Source: Prolixibacteraceae bacterium (lineage in GTDB: Bacteria > Bacteroidota > Bacteroidia > Bacteroidales > Prolixibacteraceae). Taken from it: 64,000 nt of DNA. This document shows positions 39,939-49,598 of the stretch, in pieces; the first letter of the stretch is position 1; each line of letters opens with the position of its first letter. The stretch covers positions 62,001 to 126,000 of the forward strand of contig JAIOZY010000007.1 in assembly GCA_021740385.1 (NCBI GenBank), in the 5' to 3' direction. The translations under genes and the position numbers were made by a program. The notes beneath the pieces were generated by a model that saw nothing but the letters and a program-made list of their open reading frames with translations, had not been told where the DNA came from and ran no database searches.

Positions 39939-40712
39939 ATGATTAAGCAACTGATAATATTGTCTCTTCTTGTTTTTGCCTGCTTTGGGGGAATTGCAGG
40001 AAATAATAAAAACAAATCGTTTTATAGTGATAATGTAAGCCCGGCAGTTCGTAACAGTCTGAAGTTTGGATACGATCAACTGTCTGGTAAAGAGCGGGAA
40101 GTAGTGACTTTTTCCGACGATTTTAACATGCCTTTTTTGCGGCCTCATTGGTTATATAAAACCGATGCTGAAAACTGGACATTGAAAGAACGCCCCGGGT
40201 ATTTAAGACTGCGTGCAAAACATGATGGTTCAATCGGAAAAATTCAAACTTCAAATACTTTTTCCCAAAAAATCACTTTTAATACTACGGGCGAAGCAGT
40301 AAGCCTTATCGATTTAAGTAACCTTACCGATGGAACTGAAGTTGGTTTTTATTACTTGAACAGTGATTTGAATTTTATAGGCATTTCACGTAATAAGGGA
40401 ATATCCCGTTTATTGGTAAAGGTGAACGGTAAAATAGAACAAGGGCCCGTTATTGAGGTTTCGTCGCTGATGCTAAAGGTGAAAGTTGAGGCAACGCATG
40501 TGTGCTTTGAATTCAGTGTTGACGGATACACTTTTAACCAATTTGGCGATGAATTTAAATTAAATGCTTTATGCGAAAACGGGGACTTTATCGGGTTATT
40601 TTGTTTCAATCCGTTGAACGGTTCGGGTTGGGCTGATATCGACTGGTTTTACTATAAACCACACGAAAACAGCGATATACAATTTGCAGAAAACAAGCCC
40701 ATTGAAAAATAG
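39939..40712 (+). CDS. Stand-alone GH43_C2-like beta-sandwich protein
   Basis: ATG 39939 gives 257 residues with a signal peptide (MIKQLIILSLLVFACFG). The body, from WTLKERPGYLRLRAKHDGS through SDGTEVGFYYL-type strands to DIDWFYYKP, resembles the concanavalin-like C-terminal domain of GH43 xylosidases. No catalytic five-bladed propeller precedes it in this gene or in the 300 bp upstream. It may bind polysaccharides, or it may be a domain left after loss of the enzyme part. Assignment is by pattern only. Confidence 0.7.
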   Translation: MIKQLIILSLLVFACFGGIAGNNKNKSFYSDNVSPAVRNSLKFGYDQLSGKEREVVTFSDDFNMPFLRPHWLYKTDAENWTLKERPGYLRLRAKHDGSIGKIQTSNTFSQKITFNTTGEAVSLIDLSNLTDGTEVGFYYLNSDLNFIGISRNKGISRLLVKVNGKIEQGPVIEVSSLMLKVKVEATHVCFEFSVDGYTFNQFGDEFKLNALCENGDFIGLFCFNPLNGSGWADIDWFYYKPHENSDIQFAENKPIEK

Positions 40713-40786
40713 ATCATTTGCAACAGGTTTTTTTGTTTGATATAACCTGAACTATTCATAAATTATAAAAATATGAATAAAGTTCA

Positions 40787-40911
40787 TTCGCCAGCTGGCG
40801 AACCGACTTAGATAGCTTGTCCCGAACTTGATTCGGGAAAGTTTAATTTTTTAAAAAAGTTTTACTGAATCTTAGTCGCTATCAGAGATAGGGATTATTC
40901 GTGAATAATCC
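40787..40911. repeat. Cluster of inverted repeats before araC-type gene
   Basis: In order: perfect palindrome TTCGCCAGCTGGCGAA (40787-40802); TCCCGAA-N5-TTCGGGA (40820-40838); CTATC-AGA-GATAG (40879-40891); and GGATTATTC-GT-GAATAATCC (40892-40911). The density suggests a folded RNA or a nested insertion of extragenic palindromes. Confidence 0.7.
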
Positions 40912-40939
40912 GGGATAAGAAAAGAGAGACAATTACTTT

Positions 40940-40968
40940 AAAGGCTGCCCTGAAAGGCAGCCTTTTTT
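40940..40968 (+). terminator. Strong Rho-independent terminator 18 bp before the AraC gene
   Basis: AAAGGCTGCC / GGCAGCCTTT stem of 10 bp with loop CTGAAA, then T to 40968. It lies 228 bp after the previous gene's stop and closes the inverted-repeat cluster, so it may end a transcript that covers it. Confidence 0.88.
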
Positions 40969-40985
40969 GATTATTTTTGTTCCTT

Positions 40986-41876
40986 ATGCGATCAAACGAA
41001 AACCTACCGGTTTATAGTCTTCAGGCATTTAGTGCACCTGAAAGGAGAAGCCAGCAATTTCAGCTTGAAGTATTTGATGCCCACAGGCACTTTGGTGTAA
41101 AATACCCGCACAGGCACGATTTTTTTGAAGTGTTGTTTTTGATGAAGGGAACGGGTATTCATGTTATCGATGGAAATCCTTACAAAATCACGCCCCCGTG
41201 CATTTTTTTTATGTCGCCGGGTCAGGTACACCGGTTGGAATTATCGAACGATATAAGTGGCTTCATTTATATTTTTTCGCCGGAATTTTATCTTTTGAAT
41301 CAAAGCAATCCCAACAGGTTAATCGAATTTCCTTTTTATTTTACCCTCAAGCAGGTTAATCCGCCACTGGTGCTAAAAACCCGGCGCGACATTGATTTTT
41401 TTGAATTCCTGTTTAACCGGGGCGTTGAAGAAGCCAGTAGGAAAGAGGGGTATCCCATCGGGGTTTTACGCTCATTGCTTGATCTGATCCTTACAAAGTG
41501 CGCCGATCTCTATCCCACTGGCAGCGATTATGTGGTGAAAGGCAAGGGGCATTTACTGGTAAAGCGGTTTTATCAGTTGGTAGAAGAACATTTTCGCGAG
41601 AATATTCCGGTTAGCCACTATGCTCAAGAACTTGCGGTTACTCCTAATCACTTAACGCAAACCATAAAGCAGTTAACCGGTAAAACGTCAACCGCGATAA
41701 TTAAATCGAAACAGTTGATAGAAATTAAAAGACTGTTGGTTAACACGAACCTTGCAATAGCTGAAATAGCCGACAGGCTCAATTTTTCCGACCAGTCGTA
41801 TTTTACGAAATTTTTCAAACATGAAACGGGCATGTCACCGTTGGCTTACCGAAACAACCGAATACGAAAGCAATAA
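40986..41876 (+). CDS. AraC-family transcriptional regulator
   Basis: ATG 40986 gives 296 residues. A cupin-like N-terminal sensor (PHRHDFFEVLFLMKGTGIHVIDG, PGQVHRLEL) is followed by two helix-turn-helix motifs at the C-terminus (LAVTPNHLTQTIKQLTGKT; IAEIADRLNFSDQSYFTKFFK), the usual AraC/XylS arrangement. It binds DNA and probably senses a small ligand. A strong terminator lies 18 bp upstream and ilvC 230 bp downstream. Target genes are unknown. Confidence 0.92.
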   Translation: MRSNENLPVYSLQAFSAPERRSQQFQLEVFDAHRHFGVKYPHRHDFFEVLFLMKGTGIHVIDGNPYKITPPCIFFMSPGQVHRLELSNDISGFIYIFSPEFYLLNQSNPNRLIEFPFYFTLKQVNPPLVLKTRRDIDFFEFLFNRGVEEASRKEGYPIGVLRSLLDLILTKCADLYPTGSDYVVKGKGHLLVKRFYQLVEEHFRENIPVSHYAQELAVTPNHLTQTIKQLTGKTSTAIIKSKQLIEIKRLLVNTNLAIAEIADRLNFSDQSYFTKFFKHETGMSPLAYRNNRIRKQ

Positions 41877-42016
41877 AATTGACATTTTTTTGAAACCGTA
41901 TTGTTGTTATAATTTATTATTATTTAATTCTTTTTGAATAAATAAAAAGTGGTATACAGATGATAATCCATGAAAAGTACCAAAATTCACAGCATTTTTA
42001 CTCATTTGTTAGCGGA

Positions 42017-42024
42017 TAATTTTG
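42017..42024 (+). promoter_or_regulatory. Candidate -7 box for ilvC
   Basis: TAATTTTG matches TAnnTTTG and lies 82 bp before the ilvC ATG. No clear TTTG lies at the usual distance, so support is partial. Confidence 0.35.
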
Positions 42025-42106
42025 TTGCTTTGTGCTGAAAACTGACAAAGTTTGGATTTGTTTGTTTATCATGTAAATATGAACGTATAACAAAAAAATA
42101 GAAAAC

Positions 42107-43588
42107 ATGGCAAATTATTTTAATTCGATTCCTTTGCGTGTTCAGTTAGAACAACTTGGAAAATGTGATTTCATGGAAAGGTCGGAATTCGTTAACGGCG
42201 TTGACTACCTCAAAGGGAAAAAAATTGTTGTGCTCGGATGTGGTGCCCAGGGATTGGCCCAAGGACTAAACATGCGCGACAGCGGCCTCGATATTTCATA
42301 CGCTCTGCGTAAAGTCGAAATAGATGAAAAGCATCCTTCGTATGTGAATGCTACAGATAACGGGTTTGCTGTTGGCACTTTTGAAGAGATGGTTCCTAAA
42401 GCCGATCTGGTACTAAACCTCACTCCCGATAAGTATCATACACCCGTTATAAAAGTTGCAATGCCCCTGATGAAAAAGGGAGCTTGCCTTTCGTATTCTC
42501 ACGGCTTTAATATTGTTGAAGAGGGCATTCAAATCCGTCCCGATATTACCGTGATCATGGTTGCGCCAAAATCGCCGGCTTCCGAAGTGCGGGCAGAATT
42601 CCTGCGCGGTTTTGGTGTTCCCACATTGATAGCCGTACACCGCGAAAACGACCCTAACGGTGATGGCCTTGAAATTGCTAAAGCCTATTGCGCCGGAACA
42701 GGCGGGCATAAAGCAGGCGTGTTGCATTCATCGTTTGTGGCCGAAGTAAAATCGGACCTCATGGGTGAACAAACCATCCTTTGTGGCGTACTGCAATCGG
42801 CCTCGCTGCTCTGTTTCGATAAAATGGTTGAAAAGGGCATTGATAAGAACTACGCGGCAAAACTGGTTCAGTACGGATGGGAAACCATTACCGAAGCCCT
42901 TAAACTGGGTGGCATTACCCACATGATGGACCGGTTGAGCAATCCCGCAAAAATTGAAGCATTCAAACTCGCCGAAGAATTGAAGACAATTATGCGCCCG
43001 TTGTATGAACACCACATGGACAACATCATGAGCGGCGAGTTTTCATCGACCATGATGAAAGACTGGAAAAACAACGACAAGCAGTTGCTGGAATGGCGTG
43101 CAATGACTGCCGAAACTGACTTTGAAAAAACACCGGCAGGCGAAATGAAAATAACCGAACAGGAGTATTACGACAATGCTACGTTAATGGTAGCTTTTGT
43201 TAAGGCGGGCGTTGAACTGGCTTTCGATGTAATGACTGAAACCGGTATCAAGGAAGAATCGGCCTATTACGAATCGCTGCATGAAACGCCGCTTATTGCC
43301 AATACCATTGCACGTAAGAAATTATACGAAATGAACCGCGTTATTTCCGATACGGCCGAATACGGTTGTTATTTGTTCGATCATGCCTGCAGGCCTTTAC
43401 TTGCCGACTTTATGAACAGGATTGAACCCAATGTTATCGGACGGAATTTCAATGAAGGTAAAGACGGCCATGTTGATAACCTTGAGTTGATTCATGTGAA
43501 CGATGCCATACGATTCCATTCAGTTGAACTTATAGGGGCTGAATTACGCAGCGCCATGGAAGAAATGAAAGCGATTATTTTAGAATAA
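42107..43588 (+). CDS. ilvC: Ketol-acid reductoisomerase, class II long form
   Basis: A 493-residue enzyme converting acetolactate to 2,3-dihydroxyisovalerate in branched-chain amino acid synthesis. An NADPH-binding loop [17 protein letters not shown] lies near residue 43, and the duplicated C-terminal domain makes it the long class II form like E. coli IlvC. Metal ligands would be in [15 protein letters not shown] and the later EATMA-like segments. The usual ilvB/ilvD partners are not in the window. A strong terminator follows. Confidence 0.96.
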   Translation: MANYFNSIPLRVQLEQLGKCDFMERSEFVNGVDYLKGKKIVVLGCGAQGLAQGLNMRDSGLDISYALRKVEIDEKHPSYVNATDNGFAVGTFEEMVPKADLVLNLTPDKYHTPVIKVAMPLMKKGACLSYSHGFNIVEEGIQIRPDITVIMVAPKSPASEVRAEFLRGFGVPTLIAVHRENDPNGDGLEIAKAYCAGTGGHKAGVLHSSFVAEVKSDLMGEQTILCGVLQSASLLCFDKMVEKGIDKNYAAKLVQYGWETITEALKLGGITHMMDRLSNPAKIEAFKLAEELKTIMRPLYEHHMDNIMSGEFSSTMMKDWKNNDKQLLEWRAMTAETDFEKTPAGEMKITEQEYYDNATLMVAFVKAGVELAFDVMTETGIKEESAYYESLHETPLIANTIARKKLYEMNRVISDTAEYGCYLFDHACRPLLADFMNRIEPNVIGRNFNEGKDGHVDNLELIHVNDAIRFHSVELIGAELRSAMEEMKAIILE

Positions 43589-43610
43589 AAAAATAGTGGC
43601 AAATAATTAA

Positions 43611-43642
43611 AACCTTGCAATGACACTGCAAGGTTTTTTTTT
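43611..43642 (+). terminator. Rho-independent terminator after ilvC
   Basis: AACCTTGCA / TGCAAGGTT stem (43611-43619, 43627-43635) followed by T run to 43642. Confidence 0.92.
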
Positions 43643-43721
43643 GTTTTTTTTAGCAATTCATTTGCATATTTCATGTTGAGTTGTATATATTTATGCACAC
43701 ATTTGAAAAGGGAATTGTGGT

Positions 43722-44873
43722 ATGAAGAGGGTATACAAGGGGATTGTATTTTTCGTTTTATTTATTGGGGTATTACACTTTCAGGGGTGTAAAATCTACA
43801 CCGGGTATCAAAATCTTTTAAGGTTGCAAAATGAACAAACAACCGTGGTAAATACAGGAGAGCCACGAGTTGAGCATATTGAATCATATCAGGTTGTGCA
43901 CCTGTACGGCAAACCATACGATATGGGATTTCAATACGGAACACTTTTGAAAGAGCACCTCGAATCACTGGCTTTAATTTCCGATGCATTGTTTCCCGAA
44001 AAAACACTCGACAAGTACAAAAAAATTGCGGTTGAGGCTGAAGTTAATTTGCCCGAATCATTCAGGCAGGAGCTAAAAGGCATTGTTGATGCTTCGGGAG
44101 TTGATTACAACCTGTTGCTTGCATTGAACACCATTCCATCGGTCGATTGCAGCGGGTTGGCCGTGTGGGGTGATGCAACAGCCGATGGGCATCTGATTAT
44201 GGGACGCAATGCCGATTATATTTTTGGCAGCATTAATAAAGCCATCGGTTTAATTGTTGTAAAGCACCCCGAAAACCGGAATGCAACCGTAATGGCCACC
44301 TTCATTGGTATGTTGGGTGGTTTTACCGGTATGAACGAGAAAGGAGTGTGTTACGGGAACATGTTGGTGCACAACAGTGAAACAAAAGAATTTAACATGA
44401 AAGGGCTGCCCATTCAATTGCTGATGCAGCTTGGGGGCGAAAATTATTCCACTGCCCGTGAAATGAATGATGCCATGACGCGGGAAACCCACATGATTCC
44501 GATAAACCTGATGGTTGCTGATAAGGATGAAGCAATTCTTGCTGAACTGAATCAAACTTCGTGGGCTTTGCGCGAAGGTAGTAGCGGGGTATTGGCCGCT
44601 TCAAATTATTTCTACTCAACGGGTATGTTTGCTGAAACATTCGATTGTGAAAGGTTTACAGGTCTTTTGATTGATGCCCGTGAATACTATGGAAAATTTG
44701 ATGTACCACAAATGAAAAAATCGTTGCACAAGGCAAGACGACGTGGCGGGCAAAACATGCAGAGTATAATATTTGAACCCGGGCTGAATAAGATGCATGT
44801 GAGCATGAACAGGGTTCCTGCAACGTTGGGGCCTTATGTCGGGTTAAATGTTCAGGAATTGTTTTCCAGGTAA
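43722..44873 (+). CDS. C45-family peptidase/acyltransferase-like lipoprotein
   Basis: A 383-residue protein with lipobox HFQGC (C23), so it is probably lipid-anchored. The Ntn-hydrolase nucleophile is likely C143 in SVDCSGLAVWGDAT, matching acyl-CoA:6-APA acyltransferase-like proteins, where the preceding segment is cut off by self-processing. HLIMGRNADY and GMNEKGVCYGN are further family motifs. It may hydrolyse amide bonds in small peptides or lipids; the substrate is not known. Confidence 0.82.
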   Translation: MKRVYKGIVFFVLFIGVLHFQGCKIYTGYQNLLRLQNEQTTVVNTGEPRVEHIESYQVVHLYGKPYDMGFQYGTLLKEHLESLALISDALFPEKTLDKYKKIAVEAEVNLPESFRQELKGIVDASGVDYNLLLALNTIPSVDCSGLAVWGDATADGHLIMGRNADYIFGSINKAIGLIVVKHPENRNATVMATFIGMLGGFTGMNEKGVCYGNMLVHNSETKEFNMKGLPIQLLMQLGGENYSTAREMNDAMTRETHMIPINLMVADKDEAILAELNQTSWALREGSSGVLAASNYFYSTGMFAETFDCERFTGLLIDAREYYGKFDVPQMKKSLHKARRRGGQNMQSIIFEPGLNKMHVSMNRVPATLGPYVGLNVQELFSR

Positions 44874-44905
44874 TAACAATGTTTTTTTTCATGTTTAAAT
44901 GCAGA

Positions 44906-45253
44906 TTAATTATTCCCCTGTAATTCTTCCCAGTATTCCAGTGCCCGGCGTGTATGAGGTATAACAATGGTTCCGCCAACAACATTGGCGACGCCAAATA
45001 CTTCAAAAATTTCTTCGGTTGTAACGCCCAGTTCGTGGCATTTGCCCAAGTGGTATTTAATACAATCGTCGCAGCGTAATACCATCGATGTTGCAAGCCC
45101 CAGCATTTCCTTTACTCTTGAACTTAATGCACCATCCTGGTAGGTTAGCGTGTCGAGGCTGTAAATGCGTTTAATCACTTTATTTTCGGATGCCAGCATT
45201 TTTTCGTTCATTTTCGAACGATAGGCATCGAATTCATCAATCAGTTTAGCCAT
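44906..45253 (-). CDS. Carboxymuconolactone decarboxylase/AhpD-like protein
   Basis: A 115-residue helical protein with the redox motif C61-D-D-C64 and H68 (RCDDCIKYHLGKCHELG), typical of AhpD-like peroxidase partners. It lies 17 bp downstream of the DUF4143 ATPase B, so it may be co-transcribed with it. Probable role in peroxide handling; direct evidence is lacking. Confidence 0.88.
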   Translation of the reverse strand: MAKLIDEFDAYRSKMNEKMLASENKVIKRIYSLDTLTYQDGALSSRVKEMLGLATSMVLRCDDCIKYHLGKCHELGVTTEEIFEVFGVANVVGGTIVIPHTRRALEYWEELQGNN

Positions 45254-45270
45254 GTTATGTGTGTAATTTA

Positions 45271-46485
45271 TTATTTGTCAAGCAAGAATTTCTTTAGGTT
45301 TATCCATTTAATACCATTTTTACTGGTAGTAAAACCTGCTTCATCAAGCGAAAGCACAAATTTGGGGAAATTATCATCCAATCCTTGAAAAGCATTATAT
45401 TCTCTCTTGTAAACATTTTCATTCCCAGTTAAAGTAGAACAAACCTGAATATATATTTTTTCATTGCCTTTGCTGGCAATAAAATCAATTTCTTTTTCCT
45501 TGTTTTTCCCAACATTAACAACATAACCTCTTGAAAGCAGCTCGATTAAAACAACATTTTCAAGTTGTCCCGAAATTAGTGCCGGCGAATGGCCAATCAT
45601 TGCAAATGCTAATCCTGTATCGACAAGAAAGTATTTTTCATAAGTTTCAAGCAGCCTTTTCCCAATTAAATCAAATCTTTTTGTCTTGTGAATTAAAAAT
45701 GCATCCAATGTATACTGAAGATAATTTAGAACGGTATCAACAGTTATGTTTCTGCCTTGTGATTTGGAAAAATCTCGAATGCTTTTTGCAGTTGTAATAT
45801 TTCCACAATTTGAAGCCACAAAATCGAGTATGTGGTTAAGCATTGAAACATTTTTTATTTGGTTTCGTATTACAACATCCTTAAGAACAACGGTGCTGTA
45901 TAGCGAAACCAAATATTGCCTTAAAATCTCTTCTTCCCATACAAGGTTATGCAAGCCGGGAAAACCTCCATATTTAATAAACTGACCAAATATGTCATCA
46001 TTTACTTCATTGTTTTTTTTGGTTGTATATATTTCCCTGAATTCTGAAAATGTGAAAGGATACATTCTGAATTCAATATATCGGCCTGTTATCAGTGTTG
46101 CCAAATCAGATGAAAGCATTCTTGCGTTAGAACCACTGATGAAAATGTCAAATTTCTCTTCAGCAAGGAATGAATTAACAGCCTTCTCCCATTGTTCAAT
46201 CTCTTGTACTTCGTCGATAAAAAGATAATACTTTTCTTTAGATCGCTTTGCTTTTGATGAAATGTATTGGTGAAGGTCTTTATAGTTGCGGATAGCGTCA
46301 AATTCAAATAGTTCTTTATTGATTGAAATTATTCTGCTTTTTCCAATTCCCTGTTTGATTAAAAAATTTTCAATTTGCCTTAATAATGTACTTTTTCCAC
46401 ATCTTCGAACACCAGTAATGGTTTTAATCAAAGGTTTGTCGATAAAAGGAATAATTCTATTCAAGTATTTTTCACGTAATACCAT
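45271..46485 (-). CDS. AAA ATPase with C-terminal DUF4143 domain (copy B)
   Basis: A 404-residue protein with Walker A GVRRCGKST (25-33), Walker B YLFIDEVQEI, ISGSNARML and a DUF4143 tail KEIDFIASKG...YIQVCSTL that again suggests a PD-(D/E)XK-like core. It is only distantly similar to copy A at 3162-4286. Two 18-bp palindromes lie upstream. An AhpD-like gene follows 17 bp later. Confidence 0.87.
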   Translation of the reverse strand: MVLREKYLNRIIPFIDKPLIKTITGVRRCGKSTLLRQIENFLIKQGIGKSRIISINKELFEFDAIRNYKDLHQYISSKAKRSKEKYYLFIDEVQEIEQWEKAVNSFLAEEKFDIFISGSNARMLSSDLATLITGRYIEFRMYPFTFSEFREIYTTKKNNEVNDDIFGQFIKYGGFPGLHNLVWEEEILRQYLVSLYSTVVLKDVVIRNQIKNVSMLNHILDFVASNCGNITTAKSIRDFSKSQGRNITVDTVLNYLQYTLDAFLIHKTKRFDLIGKRLLETYEKYFLVDTGLAFAMIGHSPALISGQLENVVLIELLSRGYVVNVGKNKEKEIDFIASKGNEKIYIQVCSTLTGNENVYKREYNAFQGLDDNFPKFVLSLDEAGFTTSKNGIKWINLKKFLLDK

Positions 46486-46511
46486 ATTCCAAATTTTTAC
46501 AGTAAAGCTAC

Positions 46512-46576
46512 AAAAAATTATTCGACTGTGGTCGAATAATTTTTTAAATCAAGGAAGAATTCGACTGCAGTCGAAT
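46512..46576. promoter_or_regulatory. Two palindromes upstream of DUF4143 ATPase B
   Basis: Site 1: ATTCGACTGTGGTCGAAT (46520-46537), inside a longer repeat with 15-bp arms (46512-46526, 46531-46545). Site 2: ATTCGACTGCAGTCGAAT (46559-46576), a perfect 18-bp palindrome. They match at 16 of 18 positions and are 39 bp apart. Site 1 could also act as a minus-strand terminator for miaB. An operator is the alternative, and the pair is not accounted for by a terminator alone. Confidence 0.6.
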
Positions 46577-46598
46577 GTATTCAGGTTTTTCTTGCCTG

Positions 46599-47942
46599 TT
46601 AATGTGATGATTTTACGGTGCCAATTAATGTTGTTTGCGTACAGCGTTCAATTTTCACCGTAACGTATTCACCTTTTTTATGTCCTGAAGCAGGAAACAC
46701 AACGACTTTATTTTGAGATGTGCGTCCAACCAACTCTTTATCCGATTTTTTTGAAACGCCTTCTACAAGCACTTCGAAGGTTTTTCCAATATTTTGTTGG
46801 TTGTTTTTGAGGGAAATTTTATTCTGAAGCTCGATCATGCGCGATAGCCTTTCCGATTTAACCCTTTCGGGGACATCATCTTCCAGGTGTTTAGCGGCGT
46901 AAGTTCCGGGTCGTTCGGAGTATTTAAACATGAACGCGGTGTCGAACCTTACTTCTTCCATGAGCGAAAGGGTTTCCTGAAAATCTTCTTCAGTTTCGGT
47001 ACAGAAACCACAAAAAATATCAGCGCTGAGCCCGCAATCGGGAATATATTCACGTATGGTTTTGATCCGGTCGAGGTACCATTCCCGGTCGTATTTGCGG
47101 TTCATCAGTTTAAGTATGCGTGAACTGCCCGACTGGAACGGCAGGTGTATGTGGTTGCAGATGTTCGATGTGTCGGCGATGGTTTTTATCAGCCGGGTGC
47201 TAATGTCCTTCGGGTGCGATGTGGTAAAGCGTACCCGCATTTGGGGCTGGCTTAACGCTACGCTCTTTAGCAGGTCGGGAAAACGCACGGGTTTGTTTTC
47301 ATTTTTCGGTATCCATTTATACGAATTTACATTCTGACCAAGCAGGGTGACTTCTTTGTAGTTGTTGGCTGCCAAATCGGCAACTTCTTTCAGAATATCT
47401 TCGGGATCGCGGCTGCGTTCACGGCCCCGGGTGTAGGGAACAATGCAATAGGTGCAAAAATTGTTGCAACCACGGGTGATTGAAACAAAGCCCGAAACGG
47501 CATCGTTTTCAAGCCTGAGTGGCACAAGTTCATGGTAGGTTTCTTCGGTCGATAGTTCTACATTAATGGCATCTTTCCCTTCAAGTGCCCGGTCGATTAA
47601 ATAGGGGAGGTCGCGGTAAGCATCGGGGCCGGCAACCAGATCAACCACTTTTTTATCAAGCAGTTCGCCGGCCAGTCTTTCGGCCATACAACCTATCATG
47701 CCTATGAGCACTTTTTGTCCCTTTTTTTTATAGGAGTTGAAGAGGTTAAGACGGCCCCAGACACGTTGTTCGGCATTTTCGCGAACCGAACAGGTATTGA
47801 TCAGTATCAGGTTAGCTTCCTGCTGGTTTTTAGTGATTTCATATCCTTTTTCGGCCAGTACCGATGCAACCACTTCACTGTCGGCCACGTTCATCTGGCA
47901 ACCGTAGGTTTCTATATAGAATTTATTACTCATTGTTTTCAT
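46599..47942 (-). CDS. miaB: tRNA-2-methylthio-N6-dimethylallyladenosine synthase
   Basis: A 447-residue radical-SAM methylthiotransferase that modifies A37 of tRNAs reading UNN codons. N-terminal cluster cysteines are C15, C51 and C85; the SAM-binding C159xxxC163xxC166 sits in RGCNNFCTYC. A C-terminal TRAM domain binds RNA. It starts MKTM; an internal Met at 47933 is an alternative start. A -7-like box lies just upstream on the minus strand. Confidence 0.96.
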   Translation of the reverse strand: MKTMSNKFYIETYGCQMNVADSEVVASVLAEKGYEITKNQQEANLILINTCSVRENAEQRVWGRLNLFNSYKKKGQKVLIGMIGCMAERLAGELLDKKVVDLVAGPDAYRDLPYLIDRALEGKDAINVELSTEETYHELVPLRLENDAVSGFVSITRGCNNFCTYCIVPYTRGRERSRDPEDILKEVADLAANNYKEVTLLGQNVNSYKWIPKNENKPVRFPDLLKSVALSQPQMRVRFTTSHPKDISTRLIKTIADTSNICNHIHLPFQSGSSRILKLMNRKYDREWYLDRIKTIREYIPDCGLSADIFCGFCTETEEDFQETLSLMEEVRFDTAFMFKYSERPGTYAAKHLEDDVPERVKSERLSRMIELQNKISLKNNQQNIGKTFEVLVEGVSKKSDKELVGRTSQNKVVVFPASGHKKGEYVTVKIERCTQTTLIGTVKSSH

Positions 47943-47955
47943 TTGAATAAGGCTG

Positions 47956-47963
47956 CAAATTTA
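47956..47963 (-). promoter_or_regulatory. Candidate -7 box of miaB
   Basis: On the minus strand TAAATTTG (47963-47956) matches TAnnTTTG and lies 14 nt before ATG 47942. No clear -33 TTTG is seen. Confidence 0.4.
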
Positions 47964-48124
47964 GCTTCATTTTATAAAAAAAACTATTTGCAGAAATTTC
48001 TGCATAATTTTTTCGGGTTAAGCAAAAATGCTTTTGATTTGTTATAATGAGAAATTTTATTTTATGAAACGGATAATGACTGGTTTTGTTTTGGGTTTCT
48101 TACTGCTGTTTTTCAGATTGGCTG

Positions 48125-48988
48125 CTAAAATGTTCTTGAGATATTAAAACCCAAACGGATATCGCCGTTAAGCCAGGATGAATTTGTCTCAGCGATGTAA
48201 GCTGCATCGTAAATGGCGCTGGCATTGGTAAAAAACAGTTGGAAAACATGACCGCCGGTTTCAATGTCAACACCTATCGAAAGCGGGTTCTTAAAGTCGG
48301 AGTCCGTGTAACCCGGTAATGCGTAATGATATTCGAAGGTAAGTGCTACACGGTTCGATACTTTTATACGCCCGCCGGCACCAAGCGCCCAAACATCGTT
48401 TTTGTCGTTGCTTGTTTTTACAAGGTTGCGGTGTATGTAGGTTGGCATAAGCTGTAAAGAAATGCTGCGGCTGAATTTTCGGGCAATCAGCAGTTGTATG
48501 GAATAGCTCATTCGGTGTGCGAAAAGGTATTCGCGGCCGTTATCGGGCCACCTGTCCGATGAAATATTGGCAACGCCAAGTACCCCCAGTGTTAGGGGTA
48601 TATTTTTTTCTCCCGTGCTTTGCCGCAAAATAAGTTGCTTTGCGAATAAATCGAAATTGCTTTTGTAGGTGCTCCGGCCAAAGCCAACCGAAGTTGTTGG
48701 CGTGAGGCCATATTCAAAACCCAGGCGGATAGTTGCATTGTCGAGGCCCCATAAATCGGGAAAACCGTTGTCGAGTGTGCCAAAACGGTGGCCGATCAGG
48801 AAAACGAGTTCCCCTTTATCGGGGAGTTTGGTTGTGTGTGCATTAATTAAATATACCGACTTAAACGTAGCCGTTGTATATTCTGTGGCCGGAGTTTCAA
48901 TTTGTTCATCCAGTAATTCTTCCAGGCTTTGTGCTTTCGATGCCGAAAATGAAGCAAGGACGATGAGAAAGATGATAACTTTTTTCAT
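48125..48988 (-). CDS. DUF5777 family outer-membrane beta-barrel protein
   Basis: A 287-residue exported protein (signal MKKVIIFLIVLASFSASKA). Repeated aromatic-ended strands (FLIGHRFGTL, TIRLGFEYGL, LTFEYHYAL, IRLGFNISRTF) indicate a barrel closed by a C-terminal phenylalanine. This is the DUF5777 family of Bacteroidota. It is last in a four-gene exported cluster (anchor V/haem-c, haem-c lipoprotein, YceI, DUF5777), spaced 60 bp from the YceI gene. Confidence 0.8.
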   Translation of the reverse strand: MKKVIIFLIVLASFSASKAQSLEELLDEQIETPATEYTTATFKSVYLINAHTTKLPDKGELVFLIGHRFGTLDNGFPDLWGLDNATIRLGFEYGLTPTTSVGFGRSTYKSNFDLFAKQLILRQSTGEKNIPLTLGVLGVANISSDRWPDNGREYLFAHRMSYSIQLLIARKFSRSISLQLMPTYIHRNLVKTSNDKNDVWALGAGGRIKVSNRVALTFEYHYALPGYTDSDFKNPLSIGVDIETGGHVFQLFFTNASAIYDAAYIAETNSSWLNGDIRLGFNISRTF

Positions 48989-49048
48989 GGTTTTTGGGTG
49001 TTTTGAAAAAATTAGTTAATTCGGTTTTATGAAAGAGAAATGAAACGT

Positions 49049-49597
49049 TTACGGGTTCAACGGTTTAAGCTGAAAGTTTACAGTAACCTCAATCTCTTTT
49101 GCAATATTGTCACGAACGATTTTTGGAATTTCAATGTTGTAATCGGCAGGTTTTACAATGAAGCTGGAAGTGGCAAAAATGATGTTGTCTTTTATTGAAA
49201 TGTTCCCTTTTACCGATACATCTTTTGTAACGCCGTGAATGGATAATTCCCCTTCTAATGTGATCTCCTGCTTGCCCGATTTTTGCATGTCTATTTCATT
49301 AATATTCAAAATAGTTGCATTAAGCGAGGCCTGGGGATAAATGTCCGATTCAACATAGTTTTCGTTAAAATGCTCTTCCATAAGTGCTTTTTCAAACCGG
49401 AACGACTTCATCAAAATTTTTGAAACCACTTCACCTTTTTCCATGTCGAGAATACAGGCTCCCTGGTTATTTACGGCTTCAATATTCTCAACAGGTGTTT
49501 CAGAAAAGAAACGTACTTCGCCATTGCGTGTTATATACTTTTGTGCAACGGAATTTAATCCAATAAAAACGAATAAAACGATTGCAAAATATTTCAT
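49049..49597 (-). CDS. YceI-family periplasmic protein
   Basis: A 182-residue protein with signal peptide MKYFAIVLFVFIGLNSVA. YceI proteins are lipocalin-like beta barrels that bind polyisoprenoid-type lipids. Here the pattern VRFFSETPVENIEAVNNQG, SLNATIL and LSIHGVTKDVSVKGNI is kept. It is 1 bp from the haem-c lipoprotein gene and is part of the same operon. Confidence 0.87.
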   Translation of the reverse strand: MKYFAIVLFVFIGLNSVAQKYITRNGEVRFFSETPVENIEAVNNQGACILDMEKGEVVSKILMKSFRFEKALMEEHFNENYVESDIYPQASLNATILNINEIDMQKSGKQEITLEGELSIHGVTKDVSVKGNISIKDNIIFATSSFIVKPADYNIEIPKIVRDNIAKEIEVTVNFQLKPLNP

Positions 49598-49598
49598 A

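Noticed and set aside
48064-48147. 27-codon hydrophobic plus-strand ORF (MKRIMTGFVLGFLLLFF...)
   Set aside because: It overlaps the 3' end of the opposing DUF5777 gene and has no promoter or conserved partner visible; chance is more likely.
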